DNA from: RUG369 sp050949645
GTDB lineage: Bacteria > Planctomycetota > Planctomycetia > Pirellulales > Thermoguttaceae
DNA: 64,000 nucleotides
Assembly: GCA_050949645.1 (NCBI GenBank)
Contig: JBMNGC010000001.1
Span: 2,356,001-2,420,000, forward strand
Reading direction: 5' to 3'
Shown piece by piece: positions 18,284-26,872 of this stretch. The notes beneath the pieces are model-generated. The model saw only the letters and a program-made list of their open reading frames with translations. It had not been told where the DNA came from and searched no databases. Within the stretch, counting starts at the first letter, position 1. Each line of letters opens with the position of its first letter. The translations under genes and the position numbers were made by a program.

Positions 18284-19333
18284 ATGAAACCAATACGAAT
18301 AGGCACGCGTCCCAGCGCGCTGGCGCTGTGGCAGGCGAACTGGACTCGGGACGCGCTACTCGCGCATGGACGCGACGCTGAGATCGTCAAAATCACGACG
18401 TCCGGCGATATTAAACGCCACGAAGCGATCGTAAACCTCGGCGCTCAGGGCGTTTTTACAAAGGAGATTCAAGGCGCGCTCCTCGCCGATGAAATCGACG
18501 TCGCCGTCCACAGCCTTAAAGATCTGCCCACCGAGCGCACGCCGGGGTTGAAACTCGCCGCGACGCCGATGCGCGCGGACGCGCGCGACGTCTTCGTTTC
18601 TAACAAGTATGCGACTCTCGCCGAGCTACCGCCGGGCGCGACGCTTGGTACGAGCAGCATGCGTCGTAAAAGCATGGCGCTGCGATTCTGCGCAAAGCGC
18701 CGACCGAACGAAGCTCCCTGGGACGTCCAGAATATCCGCGGCAACGTTGAAACGAGGCTCAAAAAGCTCGACGCCGGCGAATACGACGCGCTCATCCTCG
18801 CCAAAGCGGGGCTCGAACGGCTCGGGTTAGGAGACCGCGCGACCGAAGTCCTTGAAGGCCCCGACTTCCTCCCCTCTGTCGGACAAGGAGCGCTCGGACT
18901 CGAAGTTCGAGAAGACGACCTTGAAACGACCGAGCAGATCAGGAAGCTTCTGCACGAACCGACCTGGCTTGCGATCCTCGCGGAACGCGCGTTCCTCCGA
19001 AAGCTGCAAGGCGGATGCCTCGTGCCGATCGGCGCCCTTGGAATGAAAATTGAGTTTGACGACGGAACGGAGCTCCTCGCGCTTGACGCGCAGATCCTCT
19101 CGTTCGACGGAACTCAGTCCTTCCAAACGCAATCGTTCCAGATCCTCCGCGCAAGCGCCGCCGATCGCGAACTCCCCCTCGAGACGAAAGAAGAGCTCGC
19201 AACGCTCCTCGGACGCAACGCCGCTGAAAATCTGCTCGAGCAGGGCGCGGCTGACGTGGTCGCTGAAATCAGAAAAGTTCGCGACGAACGCGCCGCAAGG
19301 CTTGCGCCGCCTGACCGTGAAAAGCGCGAATAA
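18284..19333 (+). CDS. hemC: Hydroxymethylbilane synthase (porphobilinogen deaminase)
   Basis: Condenses four porphobilinogen molecules into hydroxymethylbilane in haem synthesis. About 349 aa, a little longer than the usual 310 because of the C-terminal extension. Seen: IRIGTRPSALALWQANW at the start, VHSLKDLPT, the arginine-rich LGTSSMRRKSM, NIRGNVETRLKKLDAGEYDALILAKAGLERLG, PSVGQGALGLEVR, and the dipyrromethane-cofactor Cys in LQGGCLVPIG (C245). The ATG at 18284 follows AAGGA at proper spacing; an upstream TTG at 18281 is less likely. No other haem genes are adjacent; transketolase follows on the same strand. Confidence 0.95.
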   Translation: MKPIRIGTRPSALALWQANWTRDALLAHGRDAEIVKITTSGDIKRHEAIVNLGAQGVFTKEIQGALLADEIDVAVHSLKDLPTERTPGLKLAATPMRADARDVFVSNKYATLAELPPGATLGTSSMRRKSMALRFCAKRRPNEAPWDVQNIRGNVETRLKKLDAGEYDALILAKAGLERLGLGDRATEVLEGPDFLPSVGQGALGLEVREDDLETTEQIRKLLHEPTWLAILAERAFLRKLQGGCLVPIGALGMKIEFDDGTELLALDAQILSFDGTQSFQTQSFQILRASAADRELPLETKEELATLLGRNAAENLLEQGAADVVAEIRKVRDERAARLAPPDREKRE

Positions 19334-19407
19334 TCTCTGTCACGTTACGAACACCGACTTACTTAAATAATTACGCTAAATTGTTCTCCCGAAAGAAACA
19401 GGACTCT

Positions 19408-21465
19408 ATGACCTCCATGACCCCTTTGGAAAAGAAAGCGATCGACTCGATGCGCGCCCTCGCGATGGACGCGGTTCAGAAGGCAAACAGCGGGCACCCA
19501 GGCGCCCCGATGTCTCTGCCGCCAATTACCTATACGCTCTACAACGAGCGCATGAAGTATGATCCCAAACGTCCCGACTGGCCGGCTCGCGACCGATTTA
19601 TCCTTTCCAACGGTCACGCGTCGACCCTGCTCTACTCCATCCTTCACGTCGCGGGGGTCAAGGCTCTCGATAAGAACGGAGTCCCGACCGACGAACCCGC
19701 CGTTTCACTCGAAGACCTCAAGACATTCCGTCAACTTGGCTCGAGATGCGCAGGACATCCGGAATATGGTCACGTGACGGGCGTCGAAATGACGACCGGT
19801 CCCCTTGGCGCGGGCGTCGCAACGAGCGTCGGATTCGCGATGGCCAACAACTGGCTTGCCGCTCGATACAACCGCCCCGGTTATGAGCTCTTTAACTCGA
19901 ATGTTTACACGCTCTGCGGCGATGGATGCATGATGGAAGGAATTTCGTCGGAGGCCGCGTCCCTCGCCGGAAACCTCAAGCTCTCGAACCTCTGCTGGAT
20001 TTACGATCGAAACTTTATCACGATTGAAGGGAGCACGGATCTTGCGTTCACAGAGGACGTCGCCGCACGCTTCGCCGCGTACAACTGGAACGTCATTTCG
20101 GTCGACGACGTAAACGACCTGCCGGCGCTCCGTAAGGCGCTCGACGAATTCGAAGCGACGAAGGACCGCCCGACGCTCATCATCGTTCAAAGTCGCATCG
20201 CTTTCGGCGCGCCGAATAAAGAAGGAACCGCCGACGCGCACGGCGCGCCCCTCGGCGACGAGGAAATCGCCGCGACGAAGAAGTTCTACGGCCTCGACCC
20301 GACGAAAAAATTCTCGATCGACGACGACGTCTACGAACTCTTTAATGAGAATGTCGGCCAGCGCGGCGCGAAGCTTTCCTCCGAATGGTACGCCATGTTC
20401 GAGAAATATCGCAGCGCTTATCCGTCGGAAGCGGCGGAGCTCGACTCGATCTTCTCCGGCGATCTTCCAGAGAATTGGGACGCCGCGCTCGAGCCGTTCC
20501 CAGCGGACGCCAAGGGGCTCGCAAGCCGCGCCTCGAGCGGTAAAACGCTTAATCAAATCGCTGCGGGACTCCCGCAGTTCCTCGGCGGTTCCGCGGACCT
20601 TGCGCCTTCGAACAAGACGACGCTCGACGACCCTTCTTACGGCGTTTATAAACCTGGTCAACCTGGTCGCAACCTGCACTTCGGGGTTCGCGAAAACGCG
20701 ATGGCGGCGATTACGAACGGACTCGTCCTATCGGGTCTACGCGGATATTGCGCGACATTCTTCGTCTTTGCAGACTATATGCGCCCGATGATTCGTCTTG
20801 CGGCGCTCATGAAGATTCCAACCCTCTTCATCTTTACGCACGACTCGATAGGGGTCGGCGAAGACGGTCCAACGCACCAGCCGATCGAGCACCTCGCTTC
20901 GCTGCGCGCCATGCCGAACCTTGCCGTCTTCCGACCCGCCGACGCCAACGAAGTCTCTGAGTGTTACCGCGTCATGCTGAACCTCAAGAAAACGCCCTCG
21001 GCTATCGTGCTCACTCGCCAGAATCTGCCGACGTTCGATCGGACGCAGTGCGCGGCCGCCTCGAACGTTGCGAAAGGCGCGTACGTCCTGAGCGACACGG
21101 AAGGCGCCCCCGACGCGATACTCCTCGCCTCTGGCAGCGAAGTTTCGCTCTGCCTGACCGCGCAGCAACTCCTTGCCGAGCAGAATTGCAAGGTGCGCGT
21201 CGTGAGCGTCCCATGCTTCGAACTCTTCGAAGAGCAGTCCAAGGAATACCGCGATTCTGTTCTCCCGCCGAACGTCAAGGCGCGCGTTGGAGTCGAACTC
21301 GGCGTTGAAATGGGCTGGGCTAAATACCTTGGCGACGCCGGCAAGTTCGTCGGGATGTCGACCTTTGGCGATTCCGCCCCCGCAAGCGTGCTCATGGAAC
21401 ACTTTGGCGTCACTCCAGAACGCGTCGTAGAGGCCGTTAAGGAGTCGATTGCCGCCGCCAAATAA
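19408..21465 (+). CDS. tkt: Transketolase
   Basis: Thiamine diphosphate enzyme of the pentose phosphate pathway that moves two-carbon units between sugar phosphates. About 685 aa, close to the usual 660-670. Seen: ANSGHPGAPMS near the start, the ThDP motif GDGCMMEGISSEAASLAG, GGSADLAPSN, the central FGVRENAMAAI and FVFADYMRPMIRLAALM, DSIGVGEDGPTHQPIEHLASLR, and the C-terminal domain with MSTFGDSAPASVLMEHFGVT. All match the family. The ATG at 19408 follows AGGA by 5 bp; a TTG at 19381 could extend the frame but is not preferred. The gene ends before a strong terminator. Confidence 0.96.
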   Translation: MTSMTPLEKKAIDSMRALAMDAVQKANSGHPGAPMSLPPITYTLYNERMKYDPKRPDWPARDRFILSNGHASTLLYSILHVAGVKALDKNGVPTDEPAVSLEDLKTFRQLGSRCAGHPEYGHVTGVEMTTGPLGAGVATSVGFAMANNWLAARYNRPGYELFNSNVYTLCGDGCMMEGISSEAASLAGNLKLSNLCWIYDRNFITIEGSTDLAFTEDVAARFAAYNWNVISVDDVNDLPALRKALDEFEATKDRPTLIIVQSRIAFGAPNKEGTADAHGAPLGDEEIAATKKFYGLDPTKKFSIDDDVYELFNENVGQRGAKLSSEWYAMFEKYRSAYPSEAAELDSIFSGDLPENWDAALEPFPADAKGLASRASSGKTLNQIAAGLPQFLGGSADLAPSNKTTLDDPSYGVYKPGQPGRNLHFGVRENAMAAITNGLVLSGLRGYCATFFVFADYMRPMIRLAALMKIPTLFIFTHDSIGVGEDGPTHQPIEHLASLRAMPNLAVFRPADANEVSECYRVMLNLKKTPSAIVLTRQNLPTFDRTQCAAASNVAKGAYVLSDTEGAPDAILLASGSEVSLCLTAQQLLAEQNCKVRVVSVPCFELFEEQSKEYRDSVLPPNVKARVGVELGVEMGWAKYLGDAGKFVGMSTFGDSAPASVLMEHFGVTPERVVEAVKESIAAAK

Positions 21466-21488
21466 CGCGACAACGCCCTATCCCGCTT

Positions 21489-21532
21489 AGAGGCAGACGC
21501 CGACAAAGAACGCGCGTCTGCCTCTTTTTTTT
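21489..21532 (+). terminator. Rho-independent terminator after transketolase
   Basis: 12 bp perfect stem AGAGGCAGACGC/GCGTCTGCCTCT (21489-21500 and 21514-21525) followed by a run of T to 21532. Confidence 0.92.
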
Positions 21533-22413
21533 CTATAAAACGCTTCGCACGCGCAGACGCCATAAAAGAAAGTTCTGGACGAAATCGCCGGCGTCTTCTA
21601 TTCCCTTATTCTTCTCTAGTCTCACACCGGATTCGAAAAGGGCTGCGCCTGGGACGCCGACAACGCGTTAACGTCGTCATTGCGATCAACAGAATGACAA
21701 AGAGCGCTGCTGTTTTCCATAGCGTAGATTAAGTAATGTCGAGACGGAAAACTTGCGCTTTAATACTCAGCGGTTCCAAGGCCAGACACGGGCTCATTAT
21801 GCAAAAACGCCGACTTGAGCGAGAATTCTTACGACGAAAACAAATAGTTAAAATAGACGCGTCGGCGCACACGATTTCACAATTTTAACTATTCGGCGCC
21901 ATAGTCGATAATCCTTTTATATGCAAGGCTTCACAGAATCAGCCTAAGATTTTCCGGTATCTTTTCCATTTTATCTAGATCAGTAATATTTTCTCGTCGC
22001 GAGAGCTTATACAGATACTCTTATCGTCAAAGAAAAATTTTTCCTAAAATAATTAAAGATTTCTTTTCTTACCTGCTTTTCTAATTTTTTCTATATTAAC
22101 AACAAAACAGGGAAGAAGACTAAGATAGGGAAGCGCTTAAAATAATAAATATACACGCTATAAGAGACAAAAAAAAGAATTGTAGTTTGTTTTACTTTCA
22201 AATTGATTCATTCTGTTGACGTCTTACTAACAATTTGGACTTCGTTGTCTAAAGCAAAAGGCGTCATAAGTTAGGCGTGAATTTTTCATTGAATCGACAA
22301 TTTTCCCCAAGAAAAAAGTGGAACAGTATAGACAAAAAAAGAGGAGAATACAAGGCGAAATTTTTCCCAGAAATCATGAACTCTACACGGTTTTTATTCA
22401 CGTAAAAACGATA
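21533..22413. other. Long AT-rich gene-free region upstream of dnaG
   Basis: About 880 bp without a supportable gene. From about 21900 to 22400 it is markedly more AT-rich than the rest of the window, with many A- and T-tracts. It contains a perfect 12 bp inverted repeat (21843-21893) and leads into the dnaG promoter. I found no DnaA-box cluster and no convincing small coding sequence. Its function is unknown; it could be regulatory DNA, an intrinsically curved segment or a remnant. Confidence 0.5.
21843..21893. repeat. Perfect 12 bp inverted repeat in the AT-rich gap
   Basis: AATAGTTAAAAT (21843-21854) and its exact reverse complement ATTTTAACTATT (21882-21893) flank a 27 nt spacer that is GC-rich and includes GACGCGTC. 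It may form a hairpin or a two-half-site operator. There is no T-run after it, so it is not an ordinary terminator. Confidence 0.55.
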
Positions 22414-22442
22414 TTGACTCAAAAAAATCGATCTTGTATAAT
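22414..22442 (+). promoter_or_regulatory. sigma70-type promoter for dnaG
   Basis: TTGACT (22414-22419), exactly 17 bp, TATAAT (22437-22442). This is one mismatch from full consensus, among the best promoters in the window. The expected start near 22449 fits the dnaG ATG at 22506 and argues against upstream start codons. Confidence 0.7.
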
Positions 22443-22505
22443 CGTCGCCGCTCTTGGTTGCTCAAAAATCCAAGCAGAGTTTTTCGACGCGAAATCACGG
22501 CTCAA

Positions 22506-24716
22506 ATGCCCATTGACGGCGGCGTCCAGACCACGGAATTGCGAGAGGAACGAGTTTTGGCGAGATTTGACGGCGGATTTGACCAAAGAGAACAGATTCG
22601 CGATGCGATCGACATTGTTGATCTCGTCGAACGCTATGTTCCGCTGCGTCGTCAGGGCGCTAATTTCGTCGGATTGTGCCCATGGCACGACGATACTCGT
22701 CCTAGCCTGCAAGTCAACGCGGCGCGTCAGACCTTCAAATGCTGGGTATGCGATATTGGCGGCGACGTCTTTTCATTCATTATGAAAATTGAAAACGTCG
22801 ACTTCAAGGAATCGATGAAAATTCTCGCCGATATGGCGGGCATTGAGCTTAAAAGATTTTCCCGCACGGCTCAATCGCAAATCGCACCATCGGGGGAACA
22901 GTGGGAAGACGTCCCCTCAAAGGACGACGGCGCGATCGAGATTTCCAAAACGACGCTTTATCGCGCGTTGGAATGGCTCGCTGATAAATACCGCGAAACG
23001 TTCCTCCACTCGCCCGAGGCCGAGGAAGCGCGTCGGTATGTGGAAGATCGCGGAGTCTCGGCGAGTTCATCGGAGCTCTACAAGATAGGCTACGCGCCCC
23101 TCGGCTACGACGAGGTCCTGAACTGGATCGGCAACGACCGCAAACGCGTCAAAGTTCTCGAGGCCGCCGGCGTCCTGGCGTATCGAGATGAGTACGACGA
23201 ATCCGGTCTCCCCAAGCCGCGCCCTAAGTTTGCGCAGACAGAAAAGCTCAGCGACGCAGAAAAACGTAAATACTATGATCGATTCCGCGGGCGACTCGTC
23301 TTCCCGATCTGCGACGTGCAGGATCGCGTCGTCGCCTTTGGTGGAAGACTCCTCCCCAACACGACCCTCAGAAGTCCGGCGAAGTACGTCAATTCGCCAG
23401 AAACTCCGATCTTCCAAAAATCGAAGATGCTTTATGGACTCGACCGTGCGCGAACGGCGATTCGTCAATCGGACGTAGTCCTCGTGACGGAAGGCTATAC
23501 GGACTGCATCATAACGGCGCAGTTTGGATTTAAAAACGTCGTTGCGGTCCTTGGCACGGCGCTCGGCGCGGACCATGTGCGCATCCTCAAGCGTTTCGCC
23601 TCCAAGATGATCCTGATTCTCGACGGCGACGAAGCCGGTCGGAAACGCGCCAATGAAGTTTTGCGCTTCTTTGTCGAACAGGGCGTCGATTTGAGCGTCC
23701 TCATTCTTCCCGACAACAACGACCCGTGCGACTTTCTCCTTGAAAAAGGACCCGAACAATTCAGAAATCTCATTGAGAACAAAACGGTCGACGCGCTTGA
23801 CCATGCGTTCTACGCCGCGACGGCTGGAATTGACCTCGACAACGACGTCGTCGGCTCCGCCAAGGCGCTCGACTCGCTCCTCGACGTCGCCGCGCTCTTT
23901 CCGAAATGGCGCAGCGCTGGCAACGACCCCATAAGACTCCGCATGATCGGAACCCTGCAACGGTTCGCGACCCGGTTCCACGTGAGCGAGGAAGAATTAC
24001 AACGTCAACTCAGAGAAAAACGCAGTCAGCTTCGTGAGCGCGACGCGCGCTCGCAGCTCCGTGATGAACGCCGCGCGCAATACGCGCATGAAACAGAGGG
24101 CCAGCGTCTCGACGACGATTCCCCGGAACGCCAAATTGAACTTTATCGCCGACAATGGGTCTACCCAATCTCAGGCCCTGACGGCGAGTCGGACGAACAG
24201 TTGCGGTCCCTCTTTCCTCCTTTCGAGACGACGCTTTGGAATGATTTTCGATTCATGCCCAACGCGCTCGAACGCGAGTACCTGGAATTTTGGTTTACTG
24301 ATCCGACTATTTATAAGTCGCTCGTCGCCAATATCGCTAACGACGATCTTCGGTCTCCCGTCGCACGACAAATCGACCTCCTCGGCAGAGACGCGTTGGA
24401 AAGAAGCGAGACGCCGACCTTCGAGATGATCATGCTCCGTTACGAAGACGCAAAAATGAAGGAGTTTCTCATTGGGCTCGATTCGGCGGCCGTCGACAAG
24501 GGCCTCCCCGACGTCGTCAAGGACCCGCCGCGACGCGACGCGCTGTTGCGCGAGATCATCGACGGTTTCGATCGCGCGCGCGTCGACCGCGAACTCCCGA
24601 AGCAAATTAATCTGCTCCGAGAAAGCGCCACGCCCCCGGAAGAACGACTTCAAACCCTATTGGAGCTGCGTCGTCAGCAGCAGGAGCGACAACGGAAACT
24701 TAAAGAGCAGGATTAG
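22506..24716 (+). CDS. dnaG: DNA primase
   Basis: Synthesises RNA primers at the replication fork and works with the replicative helicase. About 737 aa, longer than the usual 580-650. Seen: the N-terminal CHC2 zinc-binding domain with C58, H61, C79 and C82 in CPWHDDTRPS and FKCWVC; the catalytic core with RFRGRLVFPICDVQDRVVAFGGR; the TOPRIM domain with VTEGYTDCIITAQFG and ILILDGDEAGRKRA; then a long helical C-terminal region expected to bind helicase. The start at 22506 is chosen because a near-consensus promoter overlaps the in-frame sequence just upstream. rpoD follows on the same strand, as in the macromolecular synthesis operon of many bacteria, although rpsU is absent. Confidence 0.95.
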   Translation: MPIDGGVQTTELREERVLARFDGGFDQREQIRDAIDIVDLVERYVPLRRQGANFVGLCPWHDDTRPSLQVNAARQTFKCWVCDIGGDVFSFIMKIENVDFKESMKILADMAGIELKRFSRTAQSQIAPSGEQWEDVPSKDDGAIEISKTTLYRALEWLADKYRETFLHSPEAEEARRYVEDRGVSASSSELYKIGYAPLGYDEVLNWIGNDRKRVKVLEAAGVLAYRDEYDESGLPKPRPKFAQTEKLSDAEKRKYYDRFRGRLVFPICDVQDRVVAFGGRLLPNTTLRSPAKYVNSPETPIFQKSKMLYGLDRARTAIRQSDVVLVTEGYTDCIITAQFGFKNVVAVLGTALGADHVRILKRFASKMILILDGDEAGRKRANEVLRFFVEQGVDLSVLILPDNNDPCDFLLEKGPEQFRNLIENKTVDALDHAFYAATAGIDLDNDVVGSAKALDSLLDVAALFPKWRSAGNDPIRLRMIGTLQRFATRFHVSEEELQRQLREKRSQLRERDARSQLRDERRAQYAHETEGQRLDDDSPERQIELYRRQWVYPISGPDGESDEQLRSLFPPFETTLWNDFRFMPNALEREYLEFWFTDPTIYKSLVANIANDDLRSPVARQIDLLGRDALERSETPTFEMIMLRYEDAKMKEFLIGLDSAAVDKGLPDVVKDPPRRDALLREIIDGFDRARVDRELPKQINLLRESATPPEERLQTLLELRRQQQERQRKLKEQD

Positions 24717-25009
24717 CCGGACGCCTTTGAAGAACAACCGCTCAATCTGGCGTTCCCTGACGACCTCCCTCCAGCTTCCCCTACTTAGAAAATTTTAGAA
24801 AGAATATTCGCGCGTCGCCCTTTCCTGTTGCCGTTCGGATAACGGTCAACGGTCGGTCCATTTCGCGCCACCCCCCTTCCCTATTGTGACGCCATCCCTC
24901 AAAGATGGCGTCGTTGCAACCAGCTCTCCCCATGCTGTAAGACGTCGCGCTCCGCGCAAGCGGCCTTCCGAAAGGAATAACCCCAACGCGTCGTCGATAA
25001 GGAGATATT

Positions 25010-26791
25010 GTGAAAAATTCCGTTAACAGCGACGATCAGCCGCTCCTGGATTTGAACCTGGCTAGCCGACCCGTCACAAGAAGCAAAGCAATTCAGGTTC
25101 ACCTCGACGGCGAAATGTCCCAGGACGATAAGGACGACTTACAATGCAGTCTCGTCAAGCAAGCGTTAGAGTTCCACCGCGAAGACGACGAAATCGACGA
25201 TGAATTCTACGATGAGACCTGCTGCGAATGCGACCTTGAAGCAGACGAAATTCTCAACACCTTTATGGCCGGTATAGACAAGGAGAATGCGAACCTGACG
25301 CTCCCTGAAGAGCTCGATTTTTGCGACGAAGATCGACCTAGTAGACATCCTACCGATCTGGTTCGTTTCTACATGAATGAAGTCGGCCCCCTCAAGGTGC
25401 TGACGCCTGAAGAAGAACGCCTTGCCGCGCAGGCGGTCGAAAGAGCTTGCCGGCGTTACCAGCGCGTCGTTTTCGCGTCGCCGTTCACGCTGAGGCTCTT
25501 CATCTCCCTCATGGAAGACTTCTTGAAGGGCGAAGCCGCGTTTGATCGCACTTTTGATTCTTCACAGTCTGACCGCAACCAGCTCCGCGAGCGCACGATC
25601 CGACAAATTCCGATCCAATTGCGCACTCTCGACGCTATTCTCGATCTCCTCGAAGAATCCGACGAGAAAACTCGCTTGATCTGTCAACAACTCCGCTCGA
25701 CGACCGACCCCGCCCAAATCGAAGCGCTCTGTAAGGAACGTCGCAAAATTCGTCGCCGCGCAACGCGCGCGTCTCGGCACGCCGCGCGCATCCTCGAACC
25801 AATGCGCTTCAGGATCGATCGACTTCGCTCCGCCGTTGCGAAGGTGCAGCTTCTCTCCAACAAGCTGACAGAACTCGTCGAACTCACGCATTCCCCAGAC
25901 TTCGTGCGATACACGGAACAGCGTCAAAGTGAACTTTTGACAGACCTCCGCGAATTGCGTATGCTCGCGGGCGAATCCCCAACATGCCTCAAAAAAAGAC
26001 TCGCGCATATTCGCCAAATTGAAAATCAATATTACCAAGCCTTCAACTTCTTTATCGTGCATAACCTCAAGCTCGTCGTCTCGATTGCAAAGCGATACCG
26101 CACTCCCGGCATCAATATAGAGGAACTCATCCAGGAAGGGAATATGGGCATGATGCGCGCGCTCGAGAAATTCGAATGGCGACTCGGCTACAAATTCTCG
26201 ACCTATGCGTCGAGCTGGATCGAACAGGCGATCACGCGCTCCATCCAGGACTATATTAATACGATCCGCATTCCGACGCACGTCAACGCCAATCTCTCTA
26301 AGATTCACGCCGTCCAGAAGGAAGAATCAGCTCGCTCGGGCCGTTCGCTCACGGAACAGGAGCTTGCAGAACGTTCCGGAATCGAGCGCAAGCATGTTAG
26401 CCGCGCGATGAGCGCCAACTTCGCGGTCGTCAGTCTCACTCAGACCTGCGGCGACTCCGACGATACGAGCATCGGAGACTACGTGGCCGACAAGACCATG
26501 CCGTGTCAGGAAGACCTCGCGCAAAAATCTCTGATTCGCGCTGCGTTGCGACGCGCCCTCAGGACGTTGCCCCCGAGAGAACGACAAGTGCTCATTCTGC
26601 GATATGGCCTTGAAAACGGGATGGACTACACCCTCGAAGAGATAGGAAGAGTAATGGGCATCACGCGGGAACGCGTGCGCCAGATCGAAGCAAAGGCGAT
26701 TGAAAAGCTTCGTACAGCGGAACGTTTCCGATTTCTCGCCAAATTCGTCGGCGGGACCGAATACAACGCCGTGGCAAAGCAGAATGCCTGA
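25010..26791 (+). CDS. rpoD: RNA polymerase primary-type sigma factor (RpoD/SigA family)
   Basis: 593 aa sigma70-family factor. Seen: an acidic N-terminus not resembling region 1.1; region 1.2 (HPTDLVRFYMNEVGPLKVLTPEEE); a large helical non-conserved region; regions 2.1-2.4 (NLKLVVSIAKRY, LIQEGNMGMMRALEKFEWR, YKFSTYASSWIEQAITRS); region 3; and region 4.2 with TLEEIGRVMGITRERVRQIEAKAIEKLR. In region 2.3-2.4 the residue aligned with E. coli W433 is Ser (S402) while W434 is kept (W403), and R436 is Glu (E405). The GTG at 25010 has an excellent ATAAGGAGATATT upstream. Its place after dnaG supports the housekeeping factor, but a divergent group 2 sigma is possible. Confidence 0.9.
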   Translation: MKNSVNSDDQPLLDLNLASRPVTRSKAIQVHLDGEMSQDDKDDLQCSLVKQALEFHREDDEIDDEFYDETCCECDLEADEILNTFMAGIDKENANLTLPEELDFCDEDRPSRHPTDLVRFYMNEVGPLKVLTPEEERLAAQAVERACRRYQRVVFASPFTLRLFISLMEDFLKGEAAFDRTFDSSQSDRNQLRERTIRQIPIQLRTLDAILDLLEESDEKTRLICQQLRSTTDPAQIEALCKERRKIRRRATRASRHAARILEPMRFRIDRLRSAVAKVQLLSNKLTELVELTHSPDFVRYTEQRQSELLTDLRELRMLAGESPTCLKKRLAHIRQIENQYYQAFNFFIVHNLKLVVSIAKRYRTPGINIEELIQEGNMGMMRALEKFEWRLGYKFSTYASSWIEQAITRSIQDYINTIRIPTHVNANLSKIHAVQKEESARSGRSLTEQELAERSGIERKHVSRAMSANFAVVSLTQTCGDSDDTSIGDYVADKTMPCQEDLAQKSLIRAALRRALRTLPPRERQVLILRYGLENGMDYTLEEIGRVMGITRERVRQIEAKAIEKLRTAERFRFLAKFVGGTEYNAVAKQNA

Positions 26792-26818
26792 TAATAACAA
26801 CGGTCCTTGCATACAACG

Positions 26819-26853
26819 GGCGCGACGGGGAAATACCCCTGTCGCGCCTTTTT
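26819..26853 (+). terminator. Rho-independent terminator after rpoD
   Basis: GC-rich stem GGCGCGAC-GGGG paired with CCCC-T-GTCGCGCC (26819-26848; one bulged base), followed by TTTTT. It separates rpoD from the convergent mtaB. Confidence 0.88.
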
Positions 26854-26872
26854 CATTTCTTGCGCGAACGCT

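Noticed and set aside
21533..22413. Replication origin in the AT-rich gap
   Set aside because: No cluster of TTATCCACA-type DnaA boxes was seen (only one loose match, TTATTCACG near 22394), and neither dnaA nor dnaN is in the window, so an origin is not supported.
22318..22785. A 155-codon frame overlapping the start of dnaG
   Set aside because: It covers the dnaG promoter and the coding start of dnaG in another frame, and shows no protein family features.
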